This document shows positions 43,079 to 54,930 of a stretch of DNA of 64,000 nucleotides, piece after piece. The notes beneath the pieces are model-generated. The model saw only the letters and a program-made list of their open reading frames with translations. It did not search any database and was not told the origin of the DNA. Origin of the DNA: Actinernus sp. WN-2022 (lineage: Eukaryota > Cnidaria > Anthozoa > Actiniaria > Actinernidae); assembly GCA_030867875.1 (NCBI GenBank), contig JAOWCC010000577.1:157782344-157846343 (forward strand), given 5' to 3'. Every line of letters starts with the position of its first letter. The first letter of the stretch is position 1. The position numbers and the translations under genes were made by a program.

Positions 43079-44980
43079 CTAAAAGTCAGTTAGAATCACA
43101 CATTACCATGGTTACAGAAACAAGGTCATTATAGAGGACTTGCATCAGGTATTCGTGGTGTCGAATATGACTGCTTTGCTTCTTACTTGAGTAATAGGAA
43201 ACAGTTTGTGTCTTTGAGAGGTATTGATTCAGATTATCTCTCAATTTCCTGTGGAGTGCCATAGATCGGTACTAGGTCCACTTTTATTTTTGTTATATGT
43301 TAATGATATGTACAAGTGCTCTGATATCTTAGAATTCCATTTATTTGCATTTATTTGTTCCTTAGCGATAATAACATTCAAAATCTAGAATCTAATTTGA
43401 ATATTGAATTGGAGAAAGTGAGTAACTGGTTAAATGTAAATAGACTGTCATTGAATTTAGACAAAACTAGTTTTGTGGTATTTCATCCTCCACAAAAGAA
43501 AATTCTTCACTGCATGAATATAAAAATTTCTAACAAGCCAATCAAACAAGACAATCAGATTAAATATCTGGGCCTTATTTTTGATACTAATCTAAACTGG
43601 AAATCTCACTTACATGATTGAACTCTATAAGGTAAAAAGGTGTCAAGATGTATTGGAATTCTTTCCAAAATTAGACACTTTGTACATAGTAATACTTTAA
43701 TACAGTGATACTACTCTTTAATACATCCATTCATAACATATGGCCCACAAGTATGGGGTAACACCTACCAAACTACTTTAAGACCAGTCTTAACTCTTCA
43801 AAAAAAGCCATACGTATAATCACCTTTTCTAAACCAGATGAACACTCTGATCCCCCGTTTCGACAGCTTGAGATTCTGATGTTAACAGACCTAGTATTTT
43901 TTCACAATGCACTTTTTATATATGAATTTCACAATAATTTACTACCCAAAGCCTTGTTTTACAGACAATTTCATCAAAACACCAGTATAACGCTAGACTT
44001 CTAGATCATCTTATTCTATTAATTTTGTCAGAACAAATCAGTATGGGAAATTCGATATCCGTTTTGCTGCAGTAACTGTTTGGAATGATCTAGATGAACG
44101 CATCAAACAACTTCCTCTAAAATATTTCAAAGCGAAAGTAAAATTGAATATCTTACAATCTTACATATAAATCAATTCCAATAATTGTCTCTACAGTCTT
44201 CATCTGGTACCTCTTTAATTTCTATATCGTTATTCTTTTTTTTTTTTTTTCGTAGATCTTATGCTTTATATATTATTATAATTATCAATAATACTATATT
44301 TATTATTAATATTAATTATTTAGATTTCATACTTAAATATAAATTAGTTCTTGTTTGTTTTGTACTATGTAATAGCTTTATTGCCAACCTGACTTGTGAC
44401 TAATATAACTTGTAGCCACTCAGCTCGATTAGCTTTTAAGTTATTTCTGAGTGACTTTCACCCGTACCTGTTTCTTTTGTCATATGAATTGTAAATACTC
44501 AGTATGTTCTTTTTCATGGTAATAAAGTTGTTGTTGCATCAGGAGAGATGGATTTGTTTAGTTTCCCCAGCGATTGAGGAAAACAATTTGTTTTAAAAAT
44601 ATAGTAAATTTTAACAAAGAGATAATGAAGTGTTCATTCATATTTCTCTGGGATATTGCTACTTATCATCCACACATTCAATATTTTCTTCGTTCGGTGG
44701 TTTACACTTTGAATAAAAACTGCGAAGCCATTCCTTAAGGCACGGTGCGTACGACAATGCGATACTGAGTAAGAAGTCGAAAATAACAAGCCAAGATTTC
44801 CTTGCAATTTCTCTGGGATAACATTCAGTACTGATTAAATCTAAAATGGTTTCAAGCGTTTTTGGTCAAGATTTCTCTACTTGTGGTGTATAGGACCTGG
44901 TAAGCCGGCCTTGTCGTATGGAATCAATCAAAAAATATTATCTATAGCTCATAGCCAGTGAGTTTGTATATTATTATTAT

Positions 44981-45019
<39 letters not shown>

Positions 45020-46383
45020 TAGTAATAGTAGTAGTAGTAGTAGTAGTAGTAATAATAATAATACTACTACTACTACTAATAATAATAATGAGTTGGTTAT
45101 AGTCTATTCACCTTATTAATATACCATGCCCGCGCGGGAAGAGGTCTGGTAACAAGGGTATCAGAGCGAGGCCAGTTGTCTCCAAGATCGAAAAATTGGA
45201 GTCGATCAGAAATGTCTTAGTTTCTGTCGTACCGCAGTGTTGTGTTCTTTAGTGTGTTATTTTCCGCCATCGACTGTAGATGTTTCTCTTCCTGGGACGA
45301 CTGGCCTCGCTTTGATGCCTTTATGAATACGGTCACTACCTTTTGAAAACTTGGGACAGCGGCACCGTCTTCAGGGCGACCATACCATGATGATCGTGGT
45401 GTCTTCATCATGAGCTTCATGTGACCGCGCCGTAATGCAGCTCCACTGTATGTACCCAAAGCATAGGACGTCTCTTGTTCTTCTTGAGTTGATCTGGGCA
45501 TGTCGATGTTTAATAGAATCTCACTTCGAGGGGAAGCTGTTCCGTCCTTCAGAGTATTCCAAACATTTATGCCATCAATCAAATTGGAAACTCTTCCTCC
45601 TTGAGATCAAGAATAATATTCCACATATTAATATATATTCGTTGCAGATAATAGCGTGCGCAAGCTAATTTGACGTAGAATCCAAGATTGAAAAGTCCCA
45701 CTAATTGACAAATGGAGTGTTTCTGTCGAGGGGCTATCGGCTGATAGTTTCCCGCGGAAATTTGATATTCTCAAAACAAATTCGGGGCCTTTAAAAACAT
45801 CAAATTTCCGAGGGAGACTATGAACCAATCAACAACAAAAAACTCGAGATCCAGATCATAATTTGATTACCATTATTGCCAAAGAATACATAATAACTTC
45901 AAATTCAACACAGTTTTGACATCTAGCGCTACTTTCGTATAACCTTTTATTTGACGTTAACGGTGTGAAGCAGTTTATACAGGAGTAAAAGGAGGAGGCG
46001 TGGCCGAGCTGTTAGCACGGCAGACCCGCAACCCAGGCCCGACCCTGAGTTCGATTCCCCGTGCGATCGACCACGTTTGTAAATAACCAGTCGATTTGCC
46101 AACTCGTGGACTGGGATTCTTATTCCCATACACTGGAAAATATTGACCTCTTCCATGGGTTGGAAATATGTTGAAAATTAGAATTTTCATTAAATTTCCA
46201 ACATATTTCCAACCCGTGGAAATGAAATTTCCATCCGTTGGAAGTGTGCTAAACCGTAGAAATTCGAACTTCCAACTTATTTCCAACATATTTCCAAACC
46301 ATGGAAGAGGTCCAGAGATATTCCAGTGTTAATTTACACGTACGACCACATCAGCTTATGCTGCAGTTAAACGCACCGTGTGC

Positions 46384-46418
<35 letters not shown>

Positions 46419-49400
46419 CCATTTCAAGCACCTATTTCGAATAAATATTGCTTCATTGAATGGCCATAAGTAGAGTTCGTGGCCAGGATCACCCTGGATT
46501 CTTTACCTGCTACATGGATCAAGGTTGGGTACCAGTCGGTGATGTGAATCAACTCTTTTGATATTGTTCCCTTTCGATTCAACATAGACCCGTGAACGAA
46601 GGCAACACCCTTTACCCCTCCCTCCCACAGGGTGGTTTTGATGCCCCTGAGAGGGAAGTTAGAAGCGCCACCAAATCCCGGCATGCCCCCGTTGTCTGCA
46701 GAAAAGATGAACAATGTATTGTTCCAAATTCTGTAAACAAAAAACAGGAGTTCAACAATAGGCATTTTGCAGGAAACAGTCACGTGCTGATATTATTAAT
46801 ATCACTTCAAGCCAATGAATTGCGCTCGTGATCCCATGGGAAAGGCTTTACTGGATGGCAAACAAACTTCAAAACGCTGTTTTAGAAAGATCGACAATCG
46901 ATTGGAGGTGAAAAACAGCATTTACAAACAGATTTTGCTAATAACACTAAATGAAGTCATATTTTGTTGCCATCCAGTACAAACACGTGATTGCATTCAT
47001 GTAAAAGGTCCATTGCATAATTAGTCTTTTAATATTGTATTTGCAGCACCCCATTCCTAAGTACCTCCTAATTAGTATATGGGATACAAGCAATGAATTG
47101 ACTAATATTGTATTTGCAGCACCCCATTCCTAAGTACCTCCTAATTAGTATATGGGATACAAGCAATGAATTGACTAATATTGTATTTGCAGCACCCCAT
47201 TCCTAAGTACTTCCTAATTAGTATAAGGGATACAAGCAATGAATTGACTAATATTGTATTTGCAGCACCCCATTCCTAAGTACCTCCTAATTAGTATATG
47301 GGATACAAGCAATGAATTGACTAATATTGTATTTGCAGCACCCCATTCCTAAGTACCTCCTAATTAGTATATGGGATACAAGCAATGAATTGACTAATAT
47401 TGTATTTGCAGCACCCCATTCCTAAGTACCTCCTAATTAGTATATGGGATACAAGCAATGAATTGACTAATATTGTATTTGCAGTACCCCATTCCTAAGT
47501 ACCTCCTAATTAGTATATGGGATACAAGCAATGTATTGACTACAATCATTGCACGTGTAATGTATCATTTTGTGAAGAAAATGTAAGACCGATTAATGAT
47601 TGGTGGATTTCTATTTTATTTGAGTAGAAACCAACTAGTGTTCTATCACGAATCCTGCAATCTGATTGGCTAGCTACTCACTATCTATTCTGTGATAAAT
47701 AGTTAGTAGCGAAAAGGACGGTTAAAAACAATCGCCAAAATACAAATAATCTTCTTGTTTTAGTTTCAGCTAAGATTGAACAACTAGTGAGTTCTACTTA
47801 AACAATTAGACTAGAGCGGTTTTCGATTGAGTGTCGAAAATAATAAGAGCTTTGGTTTTGCGTTTGTTTAGCTTTTCTGTTGGCTGTGAGAAATGCTTTC
47901 TAATTATCAGCCAATCAAGTTCTAGACTAAAAACAAACGCAATCACGCAATCAGGTTTTGTTTTAGCGACAGTATCGACGATTGCCTTGACTTTTCCTCG
48001 TGATTGGTTCAAGTAAAACCAATCGTGAATTACTTCAGTTCGTGATTGGCTCATTGTGTTTTTACCTGCTCCTCTTATTGGCTCTGTAATTACTTTGGTT
48101 TTGGTTTTACGACACTCAACTGAAAACCGCTCTAACTACTCGCGTTTAGTTTCTATGACGTATGCTACGTGCAGTTGTCGTCCACGGATGCAAACTATCA
48201 GACGTTCAGTATAGTTCACCACAATAATTTGGCGCGCGCTCATTGGTTAAAAGCGATCACATGACGTAATAGTTGTCGTATGCGGATGCAATCTATTAGG
48301 CGTTAAAGTTCACCACAAAATAGTGCCCACTGAGAGCGGAAGACAATTTTGTGATGAACAATAACGACAAATAGACTGTTTGTCTCGGAACTATCGGCTG
48401 ATAGTTCCCCTTGAAAATTTTATATTCTTAAAACTAGCATATAAGTTTTAAGAACATCAAATTTCCGCGGGCAACGATCAGCCGATAGTTCCTCGACGGA
48501 CACAGTCTATTTGTGTAATAGTTCCTCGACGGACACACTCTATTTGTATCTGATAGTGCCCGCTGAGAGCGAAAGACAATTTTGTGATTGGCAATAACGA
48601 CAAATAGTGTGTGCTTGTCTCGAAACTATTATACAAATAGAGTATGTCCGTCGAGGAACCATCAGCTGGTAGTTGCCCGCGGAAATTTGACGTTCTTAAA
48701 ACAAATATAAACCCGAGAACGCAGTTCGAGGGCTTATATGCTAGTTTTAAGAACATCGACTTTATAAGGGAAACTATCAGCCGATAGTTCGGAGATAAAC
48801 ACACACTATTTGTCGTTATTGTTCATCACAAAATTGTCTTCCACACTCAGCGCTACCCGGCACTATTACCTGATAGTTTGCATCCGGGGACGACAACTAT
48901 CACGTCACGTGATCCCTTGTAGCCAATGAGCGCGCGCCAAACTTTTGTGGTGAACTATAACATCCGTTAGTCCCTTGACAGACTACTATTTGTTTAATAG
49001 AAACTTCGAGCTAGCTCGAGGTCTCATTTCTCATTGATTTCTAACTAGGCAATAGAGCTTCGTGCACAAGGTTAGCTCCTGCATGGTCGTTTACACCCAG
49101 TGTTAAGAGGTGGGCGAGGCACAAACCTACTACCGTAGCTTATACGGCAATGTTATGTTTATTGAAAGTGCGTTTTGGGGAGGAAGATTAGTGTTACCTT
49201 TTCCGGAGAGATTTATTCAAAGCCATGTTGAAGTTCAAGCAATTTGTAGTGTGAATATTCTAGTCCAATACCATTTTTGTCAACACTAAGGCAATGCCCT
49301 ATAAATGTGTTGCTAGCTCCGGCCTCTCTCCCTTACCTCCAAACCTCTCCCCAACCCCTCCCCTTCCCACCTCCCCCTCCCCATCGTCTCTCTCCCCACA

Positions 49401-52400
49401 TCCCCTCCCCTCCCCACCTCTCACTCACCGTCCCCATCGCCACCTTTCTCTCCCCACCGTCCCCCTCCCCACCGTCCCCCTCCCCACCTCCTCCTCCTCA
49501 CCGTTCCCCTCTCAAAATAATTCCTGTGACTACACACCCTTTGGATATGAGACTCTTTTCTAAGTTGCCAATACCCTCATCCAGTGTTTCCATCATTGCA
49601 GCATAGGTTCGTCGTTTGGGATCAGCGATAAACGAGTACTTAGCTTGAATCTTTGGAGGGGCTTGTAGCGGCGTGTGTACTGCGGAATAGCTCAGGTAGA
49701 GGAACAGAGGTTTGCTAGCATTGTGGTTTTTGATTATGTTTATGGATTTCTGAAACATAACAAATAATTGGAACTGTTTAAAGAGATTCCTACATAAACT
49801 CATCCCTAATTCCCGAATTAGTATTTTCCATAAATATTTCAATTTTTCCGCGCGCTTCAGTAATCACCTCCCTAGGAAATAAATCCAGAGTACGTTTTGA
49901 AAATGTCTACTCATTCATGTCTACTCATTATCCCTTCCCAGGGATGAGCTACTGAGCACACGCTCTTTTCGTTGAGCTTCTGCTCTTACGACAAATGTAA
50001 AGAATATATATGTTTTAATTTAAAAAATGATGAAATGAATATCCATTCGTTTAGAAATATTTGGAATGCGAAAAACCTGTCGCACGAATCGCGAACACGC
50101 ACAGGCTTCCTAGCTGTTGATCCGCTGAGATCATGCTGAGTACCACGCTTCGTTAGCCAATCAACGCGCGAGTTTGAGTTGAGCTACCTAAAATGTTCTG
50201 CTCCGCTGGCCGAAAGAACGAAGGCTCTGTAGTTCAAATACAAGGTCTTAAACTTTTTTGCTACATAATTCTATAACTTAGTAAACTCATAGTGAATTGA
50301 AAATGAAGAAAACTTCAACCTGTTAATGTCTAAGTCTTAGCTTTTAAGTAGTTTTCCTGTTTGTTTTTTTCGCAAAACATTCCACGTATGTACCCGTACG
50401 TAATGAAAATTTGAAATAGGGGTGATTGCCTCTGTTTTCTTTTAGTTTCGGCCGGAAACTGGGGAGATGACGATGAGCTCATCAAAAGCGCATGCGCGTG
50501 AAGTCTTGACGCAGTGTACGTTTAGTTACCCGCCAAATAGACAAAGGATTTGTACAACTGCGCGTGAACAGTAAACTGGTCTAGACAATAAAAGAAAATA
50601 AACACTTACATACCTGAGTGTAAAGATTCGTGGAATAATTTCCTAAGTGAAAAACATCGGGTACATTGTTGTTGTATAATACGTTGATTCCTAGTCGCGT
50701 GTGGTTAAAGTGATCTTCCAGCGCAGGGTAGTATCCGAAGAACGAGTCGAAGCCTCGAAACAGTGGCGTGTACTTACAGCGGCAGAATCCCAGGTGCCAT
50801 TTACCGACGAGGTGGCTCTGGTACCCTGACAAAAAAACAGCTATCTTTAAAATGGTTGTTCTATCAAAAGCAGCACGCGTACGTGACAAGCCAAGACTGG
50901 AAAGGCCACTGTATGGTTTATACCTAACATTGCATGGTAAAAAAATGCACGTAGATCTCCTCTATTCTCTTCAATGGCAGACTAAACTGCCAAATATATT
51001 ACCCTATTTCAGACCAAAACAGATCTAAAACCATACCTCATCCAGGAGCACGTGAGATGCCCACCCCCTCCCCCTCGGGATTGTGCTTGTAAGAAGTCGG
51101 GTAATCTGCCTGATCATGATCACGCTGCCCTTGCTCACCCGAGAAGACGTAGACTGGGTCTAACTGCAACATGTTTTGCGCATCCCTCGTTCTTTAAAAA
51201 AAACGCACGCAGTCATTTGAATTACAATAACGAACTGAGGAGATGAGGGTATTCCGTAGTTGAACCTGATCCTGCGTTTGTTTTGGGGCTTCATTGGAAT
51301 AAACAACTGCTTACATCAAGTTAAAATCAAATCACGCAGAATTACTGTGTTTTTTCTCAGTTACGGCCCAATCAAGGAAGTCTTCGCTTTATTCCTTTTC
51401 TAGCTGTTACAGTGTAGTGTAGCCCCGTTATAACGAGTGCGAAGTGATCACAAGAATATACCAGATATGCTGGTCATAATTCAACTACAATCCAGAAAAT
51501 CAGTATTCGTTATATAATTGAATTGAATTGGATTGAACATTGATTTCTTTAACGGGACCTGACATAACCATGCATAGAGGCTGAGCAAAGTCAGGACCCG
51601 GCTAAACCACAGCGGATCGAAGTGCATGGACTGAAACCCTCGGAGCAAGGGAGAGATACCAACAAACTTAACTCAAATACGCCGTTAGTTCATCGTAAAC
51701 TTCAATCACTTATAGTTATTTGTCCATAATTATCATCTCTAAAGTCCTATTATTCAATTTCAGTAATATAATAATAATAAAAGGTAGGGTTAAAAATAGA
51801 GATATAATAAATAAATAAATGGACTATCCATGGAGGATAATGCATTAATGAGATGAAGCAAAGCGAACTGCTTCTCGCTAGATGACCTATATGGTAGGTT
51901 TAAGATTAATTTAGCAGCCTTATTGTGCAACAATTGGAGACTATTCATTATTGTCTTATTGTCTCTGCCCCCCCCCCCCCCCCAACCCCCCCCCCCCCCC
52001 CCCCCCCCCCTCAACCACCACCACATAGTAAATCCCCGTAGTCAAATAAAGGCAAGATCAAAGTGTTAACAACAATTTCCGGCCATAGAAGATCGAGGAA
52101 GTAGATGTCTAATTCGGCGAAGAAGGCCAAGAAGGCTCAATTCCATTGAACCAAATTTTCAAAATGACATGTCAACTCCAGTTAGCGCTGTAACTTGGTT
52201 CAATAGATCGATCAGTTCAGCAGAACATAATATGCTCTGTAGTGACATACGAGCACAGATCATTTGAAGCATGCGGAAAGACCACGTGGTAAAAACACTG
52301 AAGACACAATAATGGAAGTCGGGCCAAAACGTTCAGTCGAACTTTGTTGTATGTAACATAGGCCAGCACTTTTGGTTCCAACAATGTTAGACTGTTTTGT

Positions 52401-54635
52401 GCCCCATGTTGGACCAACATTTTTTGTTGGATGAAAATTAATTTTCGATCATATATTTCACCCAACAAATGTTTTTTGTCCAAACATTGTAGGTGACCAG
52501 CGGTCAGTTAGCCCAATGCTTGAACGTTTAGCCGGATTCAGAAAATGTTTCTGTATTGGCGAGCTGGCCGGATTGGACGAGAGCGTGGACGAGTTTAACT
52601 ACTACGCATAATTTACTGTCCTGCATTGAAAAAAATGTCAGTGCAACATCCATGTTAGTGCAATTATGTTGTCTTACCCAAGGTACGTAGATTCTCAGGG
52701 AGTGTCTGCAAGTTCAGTGGCAAACCCCATGGCTCGTCGACCGCAAGTGCAAAGTGCTGCATACCTAGGTTAAGAAGGAAATACCAAATGCCTGTCACAT
52801 TACTAACTCCACGCTGCATAGAACACTTTGAGGTAACAATAAACCGTTTGGTAATGCGTTCATTTTCTATTCGACGCATATCCGCTATGTGCGTGTTTAG
52901 TTTTCCTTACCGTCAATATTTTACCATGGAGTCATATCTATCAGGGACGGCGGAACGAAATTTGAGTCAAGTGGGGGAGCTAGAATATGTCGGGGGTGGA
53001 AGCTAAAAATTGTCGTTGAGCCGGTATGAGCCGGTATGACCAAACTTAGTCTTCAACTGACTGAGAAGTAACTAGGTAACCCTAGGTCACACCCCCCCCC
53101 CCCCTCCCCCCGGCTGCGCCGTCCCTGTCTATCCACATCTCGCTCAGAAGTTTGTCATCTTTTATCGGCCTTTTCTACTGAGCTTTGACAGGAATAGCCC
53201 AACGAAAGCCAAGCAGCGAAATGCCCCGGTGAAAAGGCAGAGAAAACGGATGAGAAATATCTGCTAGCACGGTACTTCATGCAGTGGCAACATCGACCCG
53301 CTATTCTATTTTGAAGTTTTACTGTGGTCTATTTTTGTGATGAACGTCTCAGTATAGCAGTGAGATAGTTTCAACTGTTTTAGCTTCAGTAAATCATAGT
53401 TCTCATTCCAACTTAGCGTAGACTTATATTGAGAACATCTCCGAAAAACTGCTACTAGTGATGCAAAGCCAGCGGTTGAGTAGCCTATCGAATTGAGAGT
53501 TTACACGATAATCATTGGCCTGATTGGTTTGTCTGTTTTAAAACGTATGGAACCGTATTTAGACCCTACTGTTCATATTTCCTGAGTGCCCACTGCCTAT
53601 AACATCGATACTTTTTCAGATTAGTTACTTCAAGATCACCATCAAAACCACGAGCAGCACTACAGTATCCATAAACTGTTTCAGGTCATGTCCATTTTCG
53701 GTACCTTCAGTTCTCCAAGGAATATGCGTAACGATTTAACGTGGGTACTATGTCATTTATATCATCCCTGTACGTTCGGTCTTCCTCTGTGCATGACTTC
53801 TTGAATATTACGTGATGCTCGTGCAATCAGCATGACTGTGTGGAAGTGAAAAGGAAGTAGGCCAGGCAGAACAGTATCTTTTCCTTGCCATTTCAGGATG
53901 CGTTACCCTCCCCCTCATTGTGGTTTTACTTGGTTCTATGTTTTGTTTATGTCGTTGCTATGGTGACGAGATTTTACATACAATTATCATTTATTTTGTT
54001 TGGTGTGTGTGTGTATAAAGCTAAACTATAGTGGTTAAATTATTATAGCGAGTAAGTACTATACACATGTCGGAAAGGCAGTTATTTTGAAGCCTCCGTT
54101 AGAGGCGAATGAAGATTAACAATGAACGAAGTTTACTTAATCCCCGCGCGCCTCGTAATATTACTCGTTTCAAGTCTCCTTGGCCAGCTTTTTTCTTTCT
54201 TAGATTATTAAATAACGATTGGGTACGAATCAGACTTTATTCTGTAACTGTAATTTGTAAAGTTTAACCACGGGTTCGTGCTTATCCTTTCCTCGAGCAA
54301 TTGGGTTCAGGTAATCAGTCTTTTAATTGCGCACGCACACATCATGTATTACCTGTATGGATGGGGTATTTCCCGGTCAGCAGTGCGGCCCGCGACGGCG
54401 TACAAAGTGGCTGCGTGTAGTAATTCTCGAGTTTCACGCCGCCGGCTGCCAGCCTGTCGATGTTGGGTGTTTTTATTTTGCTACCGTGGTAACCGACGTC
54501 ATTCCAGCCGAGATCGTCGGCCAAGACGAACACGATATGCGTCGGCTTTCCGCTTGTTTGCCTATCGCCTCGACATGTGGTTTCCGATACCGTCACGAAA
54601 ACAGCCATTAGAAACAGCCAAACTAACGGCATCAT
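42758..54635 (-). CDS. Arylsulfatase (B/I/J group), seven coding exons
   Basis: A secreted/lysosomal sulfatase expected to hydrolyse sulfate esters, probably on glycosaminoglycans such as N-acetylgalactosamine-4-sulfate. Coding exons (minus): 54635-54353, 52764-52678, 50825-50614, 49749-49538, 46730-46507, 45599-45340, 43078-42758. All introns are GT/AG and the phases join, giving 532 residues, close to human ARSB (533). Signal peptide about 1-20; metal ligands D40-D41; formylglycine motif C78-T-P-S-R82; VGKWHLG with K132 and H134; H219 in AVHTP; D277-N278 in FSADNGG; a lysine in [11 protein letters not shown] (K296); DPEERHDL in the last exon. All key residues are present, so the enzyme is probably active. 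The C-terminal extension after KPWIEK is derived from a tandem repeat. Coordinates are the full span including introns. ARSB versus ARSI/J cannot be separated by eye. Confidence 0.93.
43130..44537 (+). pseudogene. LINE reverse-transcriptase 3' half, decayed
   Basis: In shifting plus-strand frames: [20 protein letters not shown], a [19 protein letters not shown] block (RT motif B region, with stop), the region where Y-x-D-D should be (deleted near 43345), [60 protein letters not shown] and a C-terminal end near 44165. The 3' untranslated part ends in GTTGTTGTTGC at 44528-44538. It lies in arylsulfatase intron 6, antisense to that gene. Confidence 0.85.
44970..45092. repeat. TAG/TAA trinucleotide microsatellite
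   Basis: Runs of TAG (plus strand) flanked by TTA/TAA repeats, turning into ACT repeats at 45063-45078. The sequence is self-complementary overall. Intron 6 of the arylsulfatase gene. Confidence 0.95.
45340..45599 (-). CDS. Arylsulfatase exon 6
   Basis: Encodes [40 protein letters not shown], the [13 protein letters not shown] segment and [16 protein letters not shown]. Acceptor TTGATCTCAAG (weak pyrimidine tract) is chosen by phase and family alignment. Donor AAAAG/GTAGTG, phase 0. Confidence 0.85.
45690..45830. repeat. Short relative of the foldback family at 48200-48975
   Basis: CTATCGGCTGATAGTTTCCC and GCGGAAATTTGATATTCTCA, then a mirrored CATCAAATTTCCG.GGGA.ACTAT arm, match the central arms at 48380-48490 and 48660-48790. 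Intron 5 boundary region; exon 6 begins just below at 45599. Confidence 0.75.
45995..46078 (+). mobile_element. tRNA-like SINE head
   Basis: GGAGGCGTGGCCGAGCTGTT AGCACGGC resembles a tRNA A-box region, and GAGTTCGATTCCCCGTGC a B-box/T-arm, spaced about 40 bp apart. An acceptor-stem pairing is not convincing, so this is more likely a SINE head than a tRNA gene. Intron 5 of the arylsulfatase gene. Confidence 0.45.
46130..46329. repeat. 200-bp palindromic MITE in intron 5
   Basis: ACACTGGAA...GACCTCTTCCATGG(GT)TTGGAAATATGTTG at the left pairs with CAACATATTTCCAAACCATG GAAGAGGTC...TTCCAGTGT at the right. TTCCAAC(A)TATTTCC units repeat internally. Followed by an (ATT)n microsatellite at 46385-46418. 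Confidence 0.85.
46507..46730 (-). CDS. Arylsulfatase exon 5
   Basis: Encodes [20 protein letters not shown] with the metal-binding Asp-Asn, [20 protein letters not shown] and [13 protein letters not shown]. Acceptor TTTTTGTTTACAG, donor GCAG/GTAAAG, phase 1. Confidence 0.92.
46762..47011. repeat. Second copy of the 13154-13435 MITE family
   Basis: Shares GTGCTGATATTATTAATATC-like start, GCGCTCGTGATCCCATGGGA, CGCTGTTTTAGAAAGATCGA, CAATCGATTGGAGGT and ATCCAGTACAAACACGTGAT with 13170-13420. It sits in intron 4, just upstream (in gene direction) of exon 5. Confidence 0.85.
47031..47541. repeat. 73-bp tandem repeat, 7 near-identical copies, intron 4
   Basis: The unit AATATTGTATTTGCAGCACC plus CCATTCCTAAGTACCTCCTA, ATTAGTATATGGGATACAAG and CAATGAATTGACT starts at 47031, 47104, 47177, 47250, 47323, 47396 and 47469. 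Only a handful of substitutions separate the copies, so expansion is recent. Confidence 0.97.
47812..48134. mobile_element. TA-flanked MITE (GAGCGGTTTTC ends), intron 4
   Basis: TAGAGCGGTTTTCGATTGAG TGTCG at 47812 mirrors CGACACTCAACTGAAAACCG CTCTA ending 48134. TA at both edges fits a Tc1/mariner-type target. The interior carries GCCAATCAAG, GTGATTGGTT and GTGATTGGCT motifs in both orientations. No coding sequence. Confidence 0.88.
48200..48975. mobile_element. Long foldback element, intron 4
   Basis: The left arm (about 48200-48385) holds TATAGTTCACCACAA, GGCGCGCGCTCATTGG, GTAATAGTTGTCG, GGAAGACAATTTTGTGATGA and ACAATAACGACAAATAG. These appear in mirrored order and orientation at about 48790-48975. 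Central segments (CTATCGGCTGATAGTTC, AAATTTCCGCGGGCAAC, CCTCGACGGACACAC) are themselves duplicated and mirrored. It is a multi-layer inverted repeat with no coding sequence. Confidence 0.8.
49316..49515. repeat. Pyrimidine-rich (CCCCTCCCC) low-complexity tract
   Basis: About 200 bp is almost only C and T on the plus strand, with CCCCTCCCCACC units. It is purine-rich in the arylsulfatase transcript direction and begins close to the exon 4 donor (49537). Could form triplex or G-quadruplex structures on the minus strand. Open frames here are compositional artefacts. Confidence 0.9.
49538..49749 (-). CDS. Arylsulfatase exon 4
   Basis: Encodes [20 protein letters not shown] with the active-site His, and [20 protein letters not shown]. 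Acceptor TTATGTTTCAG; donor AAAGG/GTGTGT, chosen because it restores KG-IWNNT in frame with exon 5. The downstream intron starts in a pyrimidine-rich tract. Confidence 0.9.
50200..50515. repeat. Inverted partial copy of the MITE at 8576-8975
   Basis: CTGGCCGAAAGAACGAAGGC, AACTTAGTAAACTCA, GAAAACTTCAACCTGTTAA, TAAGTCTTAGCTTTTAAGTA GTTTTC and, after a gap, GGAAACTGGGG and CGCATGCGCGTGA match the reverse complement of 8620-8920. It is in intron 3 of the arylsulfatase gene. Confidence 0.75.
50614..50825 (-). CDS. Arylsulfatase exon 3
   Basis: Encodes [20 protein letters not shown] with the catalytic Lys/His pair, then [20 protein letters not shown] and so on. Acceptor TTTTTTTGTCAG, donor ACTCAG/GTATGT, ends in phase 0. 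The exon is 212 bp. Confidence 0.92.
51530..52110 (-). mobile_element. LINE 3' end with poly-C/poly-G expansion inside its coding region
   Basis: Minus-strand frames give [16 protein letters not shown] (about 52075-52025), then a long G run (plus-strand C, 51969-52012), then [20 protein letters not shown] and [20 protein letters not shown]. These are consecutive blocks of the RT C-terminal region of CR1/L2-like LINEs, so the homopolymer sits where a short Gly/Trp-Asp segment should be. The 3' untranslated part runs to about 51530. It is in intron 2, same strand as the arylsulfatase. Confidence 0.8.
52678..52764 (-). CDS. Arylsulfatase exon 2
   Basis: A short 87-bp exon encoding [20 protein letters not shown] and [10 protein letters not shown], the segment after the active site. 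Acceptor CTTCTTAACCTAG, donor TTGG/GTAAGA, phases 1 and 1. Confidence 0.9.
53088..53110. repeat. Short poly-C tract
   Basis: CACACCCCCCCCCCCCCTCC-type homopolymer in intron 1. Length is likely uncertain in assembly. Confidence 0.85.
54353..54635 (-). CDS. Arylsulfatase exon 1 (start, signal peptide, active site)
   Basis: Begins with two adjacent ATGs (54635 and 54632); the first is used here. It encodes a hydrophobic signal peptide ([17 protein letters not shown]), [19 protein letters not shown] with the two metal-binding Asp, and [20 protein letters not shown] with the catalytic Cys. Donor ACAG/GTAATA at 54352, phase 1. Confidence 0.93.
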
Positions 54636-54930
54636 GGTTGAACAGTTTGGTAAACGTCTGCAAAAATATAGAATAAAAAATTATGTGTGTATTGTCATAA
54701 ATACTGTTGAACCTGTCGTAAGCGACTCCCATAATGTCAAACAAATTATTAAGGTTCTCGCTTACGAGAGATTACCGATGTAGCCTACCCACGAGTTTTT
54801 TTTAGAAATATGGTCGCTTACGAGAGGTGGTCGCCTATAGAGGTTCTCCACTGTCGCCTGCCGTTATATCTTAATTAATATCTTGATATTTATTACGTTT
54901 ATTTGTGAATATATAGTTTTATAGTTGATA

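Noticed and set aside
49277..49606. Proline-rich plus-strand frame
   Set aside because: Generated by a pyrimidine-rich tract; the other strand here contains arylsulfatase exon 4 sequence.
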